Part shown: piece by piece, positions 53,188 to 60,636 of the stretch | Layout of the letters: the number at the start of each line of letters is the position of its first letter | Position numbering within the stretch: the stretch's first letter is position 1 | Assembly (NCBI GenBank): GCA_902534325.1 | Contig: CACAPQ010000002.1 | Span: 1-64,000 of the forward strand | Source of the DNA: Paracoccaceae bacterium | GTDB taxonomy: Bacteria; Pseudomonadota; Alphaproteobacteria; Rhodobacterales; Rhodobacteraceae | Length of the DNA: 64,000 bases | Reading direction: 5' to 3' | The notes under the pieces: generated by a model | The model's database searches: none | What the model was told of the DNA's origin: nothing | The model's input: the letters and a program-made list of their open reading frames with translations, nothing else | Made by a program: the position numbers and the translations under genes

Positions 53188-53896
53188 GCGAATAAATATT
53201 GGCTTGATATTTTGCCGTGGTGGCTCAAAAGGTATACCTGGTAAAAATATAAAAAATTTTCATGGTCGACCATTGCTGGAGTGGATAGTAGAGGCTGCTA
53301 AAAACTCAAAATTATTTGATTCAATTTATTTATCGACAGATGATCCTAATATTGCAGCGCTAGGTAGGGAAATAGGATTAGAAGTTCCTTTTTTAAGACC
53401 AGCCTCGTTAGCTACTGATACTAGCGATCAATTTAAATCTCATGATCATATCATAAAAAAACTAAAATTAAATGACTTTGAGCATCGGATCTGCGTGATC
53501 AACAATAATCCTTTTATTGGTCAACAGATGTTCAAAGCCTCCTTTCGGGAATTCATGGCTAATGATGAAACACGAATCGTTGTTGACGCCATAAGAATAA
53601 ATTCAGATGAACTTTATTACAGGCAAATGGTAAGGAATAATTCGATATTAGAAATAAAATTTACAGATGACTACATGAGTTCAAATATAAATCGTCAAGC
53701 AGATAAAGATCACTATGCTCCAATAAATAATATACGATGGGGTTTACCTTCTTGGATGCAATCTTACACCGCATATAAGAAAAAGGTAAGTGAAGTGGGC
53801 CATGGATTTATCATACTTCCTAAAATTCGAAATTTTGACTTAGATGATATGTATGATTGGACTATTGCCGAAAAAGTATTTTTCTTAAATGATTAG
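53165..53896 (+). CDS. neuA: NeuA-like acylneuraminate cytidylyltransferase
   Basis: About 243 residues, activating a nonulosonic acid with CTP. The nucleotide-binding motif FCRGGSKGIPGKNIKNFHGR lies near residue 17, FDSIYLSTDDPNIAALG follows, and CVINNNPFIG stands where canonical enzymes read LQPTSP-like. The start is awkward: TTG at 53165 is the only standard start, overlapping the VOC gene by 23 bp, and a CTG at 53180 is also possible. It pairs functionally with the NeuB-like synthase at 47 kb. It overlaps the following glycosyltransferase gene by 8 bp. Confidence 0.87.
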   Translation: MWSCYLTERINIGLIFCRGGSKGIPGKNIKNFHGRPLLEWIVEAAKNSKLFDSIYLSTDDPNIAALGREIGLEVPFLRPASLATDTSDQFKSHDHIIKKLKLNDFEHRICVINNNPFIGQQMFKASFREFMANDETRIVVDAIRINSDELYYRQMVRNNSILEIKFTDDYMSSNINRQADKDHYAPINNIRWGLPSWMQSYTAYKKKVSEVGHGFIILPKIRNFDLDDMYDWTIAEKVFFLND

Positions 53897-54941
53897 ATCA
53901 CTTGTTTACATAGCGGTGTCTTTTGAAGATGTGAGAACTGCAAGCGTAATCCAAACAAAAAACATGATTACAGCCTTTAAGCAAAATAATATAAGTGTAT
54001 TCCCATATTGGAAATACCGTTTCCGGCAGGAAAAAATTTTAAGTTATTTTTTAAATTGGTTTCTAGAAACAAAAATTTTTCACTATTTATATTTAATTAT
54101 TTTACCAATTTTTGTATCTATCAAATATCGAAAAACGCCTGAAAATATATTTTATACAAGAAGTATATTGGTTGGCTATATTATAAATATCATAGTCAAT
54201 AAACCTATTCTCATTGAACTACATACAGCGCCACATTGGAAATTAGAAATACTTTTATTAAGAAACTTAAAAAAAAATACCAAACTAATTTACTTGACAG
54301 ATGCTGTTCGTGAGAAATTTGAATCCTTAAACATTGGGCTGAAATACCAAGTGGCACCTGATGCACATGACTTCCAAATATTAAGTCTGAATGACAGAGC
54401 TGCGAAAATACTAAATAAAAATGCAAGCATTAAAATTGGTTATTTTGGCAAATATAGCGAACAAAAAGGTTCTAACATTCTTAGGGAGATAGTTAAACTC
54501 AATCCTACTTGGGAGTTTTATATTCATACTTTAAACGATAATGATCTGAAAGCCGAAAATATAAAAGAGAATCGCTATCTGAGCAGAGAAGAAGTGAAAT
54601 TAAAAATGATTCAGATGGATTTTTTGCTTTTGTTCGTCGTACCAACCTTTGAAAAAAATGACATATCGAATTATACTTCACCGTTAAAACTTTTTGAGTA
54701 TGCGTCGTCTGGTGGTTTTATAATTGCGTCTGATGTTCCTGTACTCAGAGAGTTGGAAGGTTTTAATGGTATATGCTTTTCAGAGAACAACCCAAAAGCT
54801 TTTGGAGACGCAATTAAAAAGATTATCAACGATGTTCGCCTGCAAACAAATTTACAGAAAGGTGCATTGGGCCTGGCCTTGGCGAATACTTGGTCAACAC
54901 GTGCGAAAAATATAGTAATTTTTGCAAGTGAGACGACTTGA
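53889..54941 (+). CDS. Glycosyltransferase (GT4/GT-B type)
   Basis: 350-residue GT-B fold protein. The C-terminal domain has the donor-side motifs IGYFGKYSEQKGSNILREI (about residue 177) and NYTSPLKLFEYASSGGFIIA, the family 4 E-x7-E type region (about 255-275). The N-terminal domain contains a hydrophobic, Tyr-rich segment (about 50-75) that may associate with the membrane. It probably transfers the activated nonulosonate or another sugar in the repeat unit. It overlaps neuA by 8 bp. Confidence 0.82.
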   Translation: MIRSLVYIAVSFEDVRTASVIQTKNMITAFKQNNISVFPYWKYRFRQEKILSYFLNWFLETKIFHYLYLIILPIFVSIKYRKTPENIFYTRSILVGYIINIIVNKPILIELHTAPHWKLEILLLRNLKKNTKLIYLTDAVREKFESLNIGLKYQVAPDAHDFQILSLNDRAAKILNKNASIKIGYFGKYSEQKGSNILREIVKLNPTWEFYIHTLNDNDLKAENIKENRYLSREEVKLKMIQMDFLLLFVVPTFEKNDISNYTSPLKLFEYASSGGFIIASDVPVLRELEGFNGICFSENNPKAFGDAIKKIINDVRLQTNLQKGALGLALANTWSTRAKNIVIFASETT

Positions 54942-54971
54942 TAGTTTTTTTGGGTAGATCTGACACTATAG

Positions 54972-55257
54972 CGCCATATAATTAGTCAATTGACGCTGCC
55001 AAGTGCAGAGGTTTTTGGCGAGAGTGCTATCCCCGGAAATCAAGCATTGGTTGAAGATGAAAAAATCGGTATCTTATTTGAAAAAGCGATTAGTGTTTCT
55101 TTTAGCTAGCAAAATTGGCGAAGTTGTGTCTGATATTGAACGGTTTAATGAACTCAAAATAAATGCAAAAATCAATTTGGTCTCGAAACACAATTCGGTT
55201 AATCACTCAGATAACTTAAAGGTTTTATACAAGGGAGTATACGGTGAAAAACTTTAA
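54972..55257 (+). pseudogene. Frameshifted remnant of a glycosyltransferase 3' end
   Basis: The 302-bp gap before gmhA has no intact gene. One frame reads SAEVFGESAIPGNQALVEDE then KIGILFEKAI, resembling the 'P-x-I-V-x-D/E-G-x-x-G-x-L' segment of GT4 enzymes, until a TAG at 55107. Another frame, open to 55257, continues with SDIERFNELKINAK and HSDNLKVLYKGV, resembling a GT4 C-terminal helix. A frameshift near 55090-55110 would join them. Its last codons overlap the gmhA start. The open part could also be a small ORF starting at 55003. Confidence 0.5.
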
Positions 55258-55813
55258 AGAATATTGCTTTAGGCAGACAGAAATCGTTGCCCTCTCTAAA
55301 TCATTAAACTTAGTTATCGAGGAAGCGGTTGATCAGATTGCATCTCGCATGAAACTTGGCGGCAAATTATTATTTTGTGGAAACGGTGGCTCTGCTGCAG
55401 AGGCTCAACATCTTGCTGCAGAATTGATGGGGAGATTTAATTACGACCGTTCACCCCTGCCTTCTTTAGCGCTTACTGTCGACACATCTGCGCTTACGGC
55501 AATTTCAAATGATTACGGTTATGAGCACGTATTTTCACGTCAACTAAATGGAATTGCGAGCGCAAACGATGCTTTAGTATCTCTTTCTGCTTCCGGCAAC
55601 AGTACTAGTATAATAAATGCAATTGGAGCGGCAAAAGAACAAAATATCCTGACCGTAACTCTTCTCGGGGGCGACGGAGGAGAGGCGAGAGGTTTGTCTG
55701 ATATTGATATTATAATAGAAAGTACCGAAACATACTTTATACAAGAGTTACACTTAATGATTGGCCATTACATTTGTTATCAGCTAGAAAAAAAACTTTG
55801 TGATCGTCTATGA
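55244..55813 (+). CDS. gmhA: Phosphoheptose isomerase
   Basis: 189-residue SIS-domain enzyme converting sedoheptulose-7-phosphate to D-glycero-D-manno-heptose-7-phosphate. Diagnostic motifs: LLFCGNGGSAAEAQHLAAEL (about residues 42-61), SPLPSLALTVDTSALTAISN, SASGNSTSIINAI, and the C-terminal ELHLMIGHYIC with the catalytic His. Length is normal. The GTG start has GGGAG 7 bp upstream. The stop overlaps gmhB by ATGA. It is the first step of the heptose pathway completed by gmhB, hddA and hddC. Confidence 0.95.
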   Translation: MKNFKEYCFRQTEIVALSKSLNLVIEEAVDQIASRMKLGGKLLFCGNGGSAAEAQHLAAELMGRFNYDRSPLPSLALTVDTSALTAISNDYGYEHVFSRQLNGIASANDALVSLSASGNSTSIINAIGAAKEQNILTVTLLGGDGGEARGLSDIDIIIESTETYFIQELHLMIGHYICYQLEKKLCDRL

Positions 55814-56328
55814 AAAGTTTCCAAAAATCTATTATTTTCGATCGTGATAATACATTGATTAAGGATTATGGATATACCCATAAAATAGAGCATTTACGAT
55901 GGATGCCAGGTTCGCTGTCGATGCTACGTAGACTAAATAATAAAAAGTTTGGGTTATTCATTGCAACTAATCAAGGTGGAATCGCTTTAGGTAAATTTTC
56001 TGAAAGTGAAATGTTAATATTTCATTATGAGATGAGTAACCAAGCACTCCAGTTTAAGATTAAATTTATCGATATAATGTACTGTAAACATCATCAAAAA
56101 TCTAAAGATCATAAAAAAAGATATTGCTATTGCAGAAAGCCCAAGCCCGGTATGCTAATGAAAATTATTAGACAGCATAAATTGAACCCATCACAGTGTA
56201 TTTATGTTGGAGATAAATGGACAGACTATTTGTGCGCGCGTAATGCTGGAATAAAGTTTCTTTCAGCGCCTAAATGCTATGGACAAAAATTTTATCATGA
56301 TCTTGAACTGAAATTGGCATCAAAGTAA
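55810..56328 (+). CDS. gmhB: D-glycero-D-manno-heptose-1,7-bisphosphate 7-phosphatase
   Basis: 172-residue HAD-IIIA phosphatase. The nucleophile motif FDRDNTLIKDYGYT (residues 10-23) and FIATNQGGIALGKF (motif II) are present. The Cys/His zinc loop is CKHHQKSKDHKKRYCYCRKP, and motif III/IV is YVGDKWTDYLCARNAG. The zinc loop and size are specific to GmhB/histidinol-phosphatase-like members. It is coupled to gmhA by ATGA, and the next gene's ATG overlaps its stop codon by one base. Confidence 0.92.
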   Translation: MKSFQKSIIFDRDNTLIKDYGYTHKIEHLRWMPGSLSMLRRLNNKKFGLFIATNQGGIALGKFSESEMLIFHYEMSNQALQFKIKFIDIMYCKHHQKSKDHKKRYCYCRKPKPGMLMKIIRQHKLNPSQCIYVGDKWTDYLCARNAGIKFLSAPKCYGQKFYHDLELKLASK

Positions 56329-57551
56329 TGAGAGAAATTCGTATTCTTTTTATCGTCAACTCCCATGTTGAGATAGATAATCACCTCCCTATCATAAAAT
56401 GTTTAAACGAATTGCGCGACACTATATATATAGATATTTTGATTGCCAATGAACGATTTTATGTTTACACGGACAGCTTTAATTATGAAAATCTTAAGGC
56501 CTTCCAAATTAAAACAGTTGGAAATTTTCACAAAAGCAAAATTTTGAAGGTAATATTAAATAACAAACTTAGTGTTGAGCAAAGCTCATTAAGATTAAAG
56601 CATAAATTTTTAAATGGACTGTTTTACTACTTAAAAACTCACGTATTAAAACATTTTAATTTTGCAAAGGCTGACGTTGCGAAAGACTATAATTTTGTAT
56701 TTGCTACTATTGGTATATTGGAGGCTATAAAAAAACTTGGAAAAATAACCTCGTTAAATCGCATTACGTTTTCGCAGAATGATTTGCAGAAAATAGTATT
56801 ATTACCAGAAACATATTCACAATTTAAAAGTAAAGAGCAAGAATTCCCTGTTACTAGTAGGGAAATTTCCATCGCTTCACAAAGTTTTCACGCAATATTA
56901 ATTTGTAAGTCTATTGAGTCAGGTATCAGTTTTTCAAATAAAGCCCAAAATATCATTGAAATTGGATGGCCGAGATATTCTAAGACTTGGTGCGAGAAAA
57001 TAGATGTTTTCTATGGCGGCCCAGAAAATAATAGCGGACCTAAGAAAATTTTGTTTTTGCCAATAAAAGCGTCACCTGATGGAAGCTGGGTTCGGGAGCA
57101 GATACGAAAACACATTAATTTCGCCATCAATTACGCGAAAAAGGAAAGGCTCGACTTACTCATAAAGAGGCATCCTCGGTGTAACGTCCCAAAGTCTTAC
57201 TGGAGAAAAGTAATGAGCAATCTCAAATTGTCTATGCGTTTAGATACTATTAAGTGCATTATCAAAAGTAATGTTATATACACACCTGGGACTTCTTTGC
57301 TGGGCCACGTATTGTGGAGCGATAAAGTGATAATCTTGGACGACGCATGGGTGGATAGTGCTATTCAAAGCTTCATTTACAAAGAATATTGTCATACATT
57401 TGATGATAAGTTAAAGTTAGTTCCACCAAAGAAGAAAAGCTTAGAGGAAAAGGTCATTTTTCTTCAGGATGAATTTCAACTTGGTTTAGATGCTGTTTCT
57501 TATGATGCAAAGCTAAAAAATCAATTGTCTAAAATAATTACCATTAATTGA
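56328..57551 (+). CDS. Uncharacterised glycan-cluster protein, possibly GT-B-like
   Basis: 407-residue cytosolic protein I do not recognise with confidence. The start RILFIVNSHVEIDNHLPIIK looks like the first strand-helix of a GT-B or CDP-glycerol-transferase-like fold. The second half has KKILFLPIKASPDGSWVREQ and LDLLIKRHPRCNVPK, similar to the 'KxHP' segment of capsule or teichoic-acid-type transferases, then NVIYTPGTSLLGHVLW, where related proteins have a Ser/Thr-rich motif. It is strongly basic, Lys-rich and lacks membrane segments. Context after gmhAB suggests a glycosyl- or polyol-phosphate transferase; this is tentative. Confidence 0.6.
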   Translation: MREIRILFIVNSHVEIDNHLPIIKCLNELRDTIYIDILIANERFYVYTDSFNYENLKAFQIKTVGNFHKSKILKVILNNKLSVEQSSLRLKHKFLNGLFYYLKTHVLKHFNFAKADVAKDYNFVFATIGILEAIKKLGKITSLNRITFSQNDLQKIVLLPETYSQFKSKEQEFPVTSREISIASQSFHAILICKSIESGISFSNKAQNIIEIGWPRYSKTWCEKIDVFYGGPENNSGPKKILFLPIKASPDGSWVREQIRKHINFAINYAKKERLDLLIKRHPRCNVPKSYWRKVMSNLKLSMRLDTIKCIIKSNVIYTPGTSLLGHVLWSDKVIILDDAWVDSAIQSFIYKEYCHTFDDKLKLVPPKKKSLEEKVIFLQDEFQLGLDAVSYDAKLKNQLSKIITIN

Positions 57552-57605
57552 GAGAAGTTTTTTGCTGATACACATAGTAAAACTTATAAGAAGTTTTGAT
57601 TTAAA
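57551..57605 (+). repeat. 55-bp direct repeat, copy 1 (truncated ABC gene start)
   Basis: This copy is identical to 58424-58478 except for two adjacent bases at 57592-57593. It reproduces the ribosome-binding region and first 14 or so codons of the ABC transporter gene (LLIHIVKLIR) but then hits a stop (TTGA after AAA). It sits immediately after the 56328 gene and just before the methyltransferase gene, so it is a duplicated gene start left by insertion or rearrangement. Confidence 0.9.
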
Positions 57606-58364
57606 TTGAGTGTGTATTTGCTAAAGGGGTTAACTAGTTTCACCATGTCAGAATTTGATAAAAGCCTTAAAAAAATTGGTATAAAAAGATCTCGGGGTTA
57701 TGAGTTCTATTTTAAAAATTACATATTCAGTCCAATTGATTTAAGAGGGAAGACAATCTTAGACGTTGGGGGCGGAAATGGTATAGCATCTTTTTATGCA
57801 GTCAAATATCTAGGTGCAAAAAGTAGTTTAGTAATCGATCCTCAAGAAGACGGATCAAGCGATGAGATGCATTCTCAATACGATGCTTTCCTCGACTTAT
57901 TTGGAAAAGGCGTGGAATTCTATCAAGGATATACAAATGAACTAGCGGACGAGCAAAAGTATGATGTGCTTCTGATGCATAATGTAATTAATCATGTAGG
58001 TGAAGATATAGTCCATAAATTACATTACGATAATGATACGAAGATAATTTTTAAAGAGAGAATATGTGATATTTTGTCAAAAGGAAAACTCGGCGGCCAT
58101 CTAATAGTAGCTGACTGTGGAAGGAGAAATATTTTTGGGGATTTGAAAATCCATAATCCTATCGCCCCGGCGATAAACTGGACGATACATCAACAACCCC
58201 ATGTCTGGCAAGAAATTTTGGAAGAGATTGGCTGTAAACACTTAAAAACAAATTGGACTGCTAGACGTGAACTTGGATTTTATGGTAAATTCTTGCTTTC
58301 AAATCCTCTTATGAGCTACTTAACCAACAGCACGTTTGTCTCATTTTACAAAATTGAAAGCTAA
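57606..58364 (+). CDS. Class I SAM-dependent methyltransferase
   Basis: 252-residue methyltransferase with motif I KTILDVGGGNGIASFYAVK (about residues 50-68), acidic ribose-binding Asp in LVIDPQEDGS, and motif IV region YDVLLMHNVINHVGED. The segment HLIVADCGRRNIFG suggests a Trm/UbiE-like small-molecule fold. The TTG at 57606 is used; an ATG at 57645 is a shorter option. The gene is framed by a 55-bp direct repeat of the ABC transporter 5' end, so it was probably inserted between that gene and its original upstream neighbour. Substrate unknown. Confidence 0.78.
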   Translation: MSVYLLKGLTSFTMSEFDKSLKKIGIKRSRGYEFYFKNYIFSPIDLRGKTILDVGGGNGIASFYAVKYLGAKSSLVIDPQEDGSSDEMHSQYDAFLDLFGKGVEFYQGYTNELADEQKYDVLLMHNVINHVGEDIVHKLHYDNDTKIIFKERICDILSKGKLGGHLIVADCGRRNIFGDLKIHNPIAPAINWTIHQQPHVWQEILEEIGCKHLKTNWTARRELGFYGKFLLSNPLMSYLTNSTFVSFYKIES

Positions 58365-58423
58365 CTTTTTGAAGTGAAAAAAATATGTTTGAATGCATAA
58401 GTATTGTATAAATTAGAGCGGTT

Positions 58424-58478
58424 AGAGAAGTTTTTTGCTGATACACATAGTAAAACTTATAAGACTTTTTGATTTAAA
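58424..58478 (+). repeat. 55-bp direct repeat, copy 2 (intact ABC gene start)
   Basis: Functional copy of the repeat at 57551-57605, offset by 873 bp. It carries AGAGAAG and the TTG start of the ABC transporter and continues into an open reading frame, so this copy is the ancestral one in coding terms. Confidence 0.9.
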
Positions 58479-60120
58479 AGAAAAAATTTTTATATTTGCC
58501 ATAATTGGCCTAGCACTAGCGTGCAGTATATTAGAATTAATGTTTCTGATTGTATTTGTACCCCTGATATCTTATTTTTTTCAAGGTCAAGAGGATGCTA
58601 CATATGACTCTGAGATAGGAACATTATTAACGGGATTATTCGGTGCCGACACCTTGCTATCATTATGTTTAGTATTAATGATTAGTAAAACCATTGCTTC
58701 TATTCTATATCAATTTTTTGCAGCAAAATTTTCATTTAACACTAGATTTATCGTCTCTCGTTGGCTTCTGGAAAGTTATCTTAAGGCTGACATTTTGCGG
58801 CATCTTTCAACGAATTCGGCAGAATTAATTAGGAATATCACCGGAGAGGCAGGCGCGATTGGATCGGGTGTTCTTATGCCGTGTTTTGTATTGATAAACG
58901 AGTGTCTATTCGCGACATTGTTAATTTCAGGTCTAGTAGTATTCTATGGAACAGAGACTATCCTAGTATTTGTTTTAATTATTTGTGCCGTGATCTTGTT
59001 TTTAGGTTTTTTCAAACTCAAACTAAAGCATTGGGGAGCACAACGGCAAATATATGATGAAAAAGTCATACAATATGCACAAGAAAGTCTCAATTCGATT
59101 ATCGATATTCGGTTAAACAATCTTAAAGATTTGTTTATCGGCAGATTTTCCAAAGCTGCTTTTGCCTCATCTCGATATAACTCATTGAATATGTTTTTTA
59201 ATCAGTTACCTCGAATCTATTTCGAGTTTTTAATTTTTGGAATAGTTATAGCTGCTCTCCTAGCGCATCAAAAAGGCTATGCAAAGATAGATGTTGAGCT
59301 ATTTGCTTTGTTTTTTGTATCTGCGGTGCGCCTAATGCCTTCCGCAAATCGAATAGTAATAAATTTGCAATCCCTGAGTTATTATTCAAAAAGCATAGAG
59401 GTTGTTTTGAGCGAGCTTGATCGGTCTGTTTTGCCAAAAACAGAATTGGAAAATCCAAGAGCATTTGATAGGCTAAAAATTGCAGAAATATCATTGAGAA
59501 ACATATGTTTTAGTTATCCAAACTCGAAACAGAAAGTACTACAAAATTTTGATTTGACGCTAAAACCCGGCGACAGTTTGTCCATAGTGGGACCCTCCGG
59601 ATCAGGGAAAAGTACGCTGGTATCCATAATTTTAGGACTGTTGAGGCCGCAATCAGGCGAAACATATGTTAATTCAAAATCCCTTCAGTCTTGCGTGGAC
59701 GCATATTGGGATAATGTAGCGTACGTTCCACAGAAAGTGTATCTCATTGATGATACAGTGCTAAGCATCATCGTTGGAGATATTTCTAAAGTTAATGAAG
59801 AACTTCTGCATAAAATATTAGATCTTTGCGAATTAAATGAGGTGATTGAACTTTTGCCTAAAAAAATTCTGACAAAGGTAGGTGAAAATGGTTCTTTGTT
59901 AAGCGGCGGGCAAGCGCAAAGAATTGGTCTGGCTCGAGCTCTTTATAAGAACCGCACTGTTCTTATATTGGATGAGGCCACTAGCGCTATGGACGAAATG
60001 TTAAGTGAAAAGATTTTAAATAATTTAATAGAATTTCAGAGGGAGCGTATTCTCATTTCGATTACACACTCGTCAAAGTTGGCTAAACTTTGTGACCGAA
60101 AAATTACCTTATCTAAATAA
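58435..60120 (+). CDS. ABC transporter, PglK-like lipid-linked oligosaccharide flippase candidate
   Basis: 561-residue fused membrane-ATPase protein, the length of Campylobacter PglK (564). Six hydrophobic segments lie in residues 15-305. The ATPase has Walker A GPSGSGKST (about 385-393), Q-loop YVPQKVYLIDD, signature LSGGQAQRIGLARAL, Walker B TVLILDEATSAMD and the switch His in SITHSSK. A TTG start is used, with AGAGAAG just upstream inside the repeated segment. No Wzx flippase or Wzy polymerase is visible in the island, so this exporter may flip the finished oligosaccharide. That role is inferred from size and context. Confidence 0.85.
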   Translation: MLIHIVKLIRLFDLKEKIFIFAIIGLALACSILELMFLIVFVPLISYFFQGQEDATYDSEIGTLLTGLFGADTLLSLCLVLMISKTIASILYQFFAAKFSFNTRFIVSRWLLESYLKADILRHLSTNSAELIRNITGEAGAIGSGVLMPCFVLINECLFATLLISGLVVFYGTETILVFVLIICAVILFLGFFKLKLKHWGAQRQIYDEKVIQYAQESLNSIIDIRLNNLKDLFIGRFSKAAFASSRYNSLNMFFNQLPRIYFEFLIFGIVIAALLAHQKGYAKIDVELFALFFVSAVRLMPSANRIVINLQSLSYYSKSIEVVLSELDRSVLPKTELENPRAFDRLKIAEISLRNICFSYPNSKQKVLQNFDLTLKPGDSLSIVGPSGSGKSTLVSIILGLLRPQSGETYVNSKSLQSCVDAYWDNVAYVPQKVYLIDDTVLSIIVGDISKVNEELLHKILDLCELNEVIELLPKKILTKVGENGSLLSGGQAQRIGLARALYKNRTVLILDEATSAMDEMLSEKILNNLIEFQRERILISITHSSKLAKLCDRKITLSK

Positions 60121-60138
60121 TAAAATTTCACTATATAA

Positions 60139-60410
60139 TGGGTTAATTCTTTTTCACGCTTAGCTTCCGATCAAGAAATCCACCTATCATTAGAATATGG
60201 AAAAAAATATCCTAAGGTTAGCTTTGCAAAGGGTTCGCTCGCTAATACTCAAATTGCAATTCATTCTGCAGAAATATAGTGTTTGAGAAGCTTCTAAAAT
60301 TTCATTTTGAGAGACCACTAGGGGATTATTACTATAATAAACGTCCTAAGAAAACATTAAGCTTTATTCAATATTCACAAGTTTCTGACCAAATGATAAT
60401 AAAAGCATAA
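60139..60410 (+). pseudogene. Possible decayed gene in the 516-bp gap after the ABC transporter
   Basis: The gap from 60121 to 60636 has no intact gene. Frame 1 (60139-60279) reads QEIHLSLEYGKKYPKVSFAK and GSLANTQIAIHSAEI before a TAG. A second frame from about 60250 continues VFEKLLKFHFERPLGDYYYN and ends SQVSDQMIIKA at a TAA (60408). Both look like real protein, and a frameshift near 60275 would join them into about 85 codons. I do not recognise the family. From 60411 to 60636 nothing is seen except AT-rich sequence and presumably the promoter of the next gene. Confidence 0.4.
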
Positions 60411-60636
60411 ATTTTTTGGAAAATTCAACTTAGCTTCCACTAAAAATTACATCCTCCATATCATATGTCGTTATGCTAAAAAAAGGTAAATTACATTATC
60501 ACAATCGACATGTTCCCAACCGTTTCCAGGTTATGCAACACATATCTAGCGCTAATTAAACGGGCTATAGAGATATTAAAAATTTAATGATACTGACTAA
60601 TTAGAGGTAATCTTATTCGGAGATAGAGTTTTTAGA

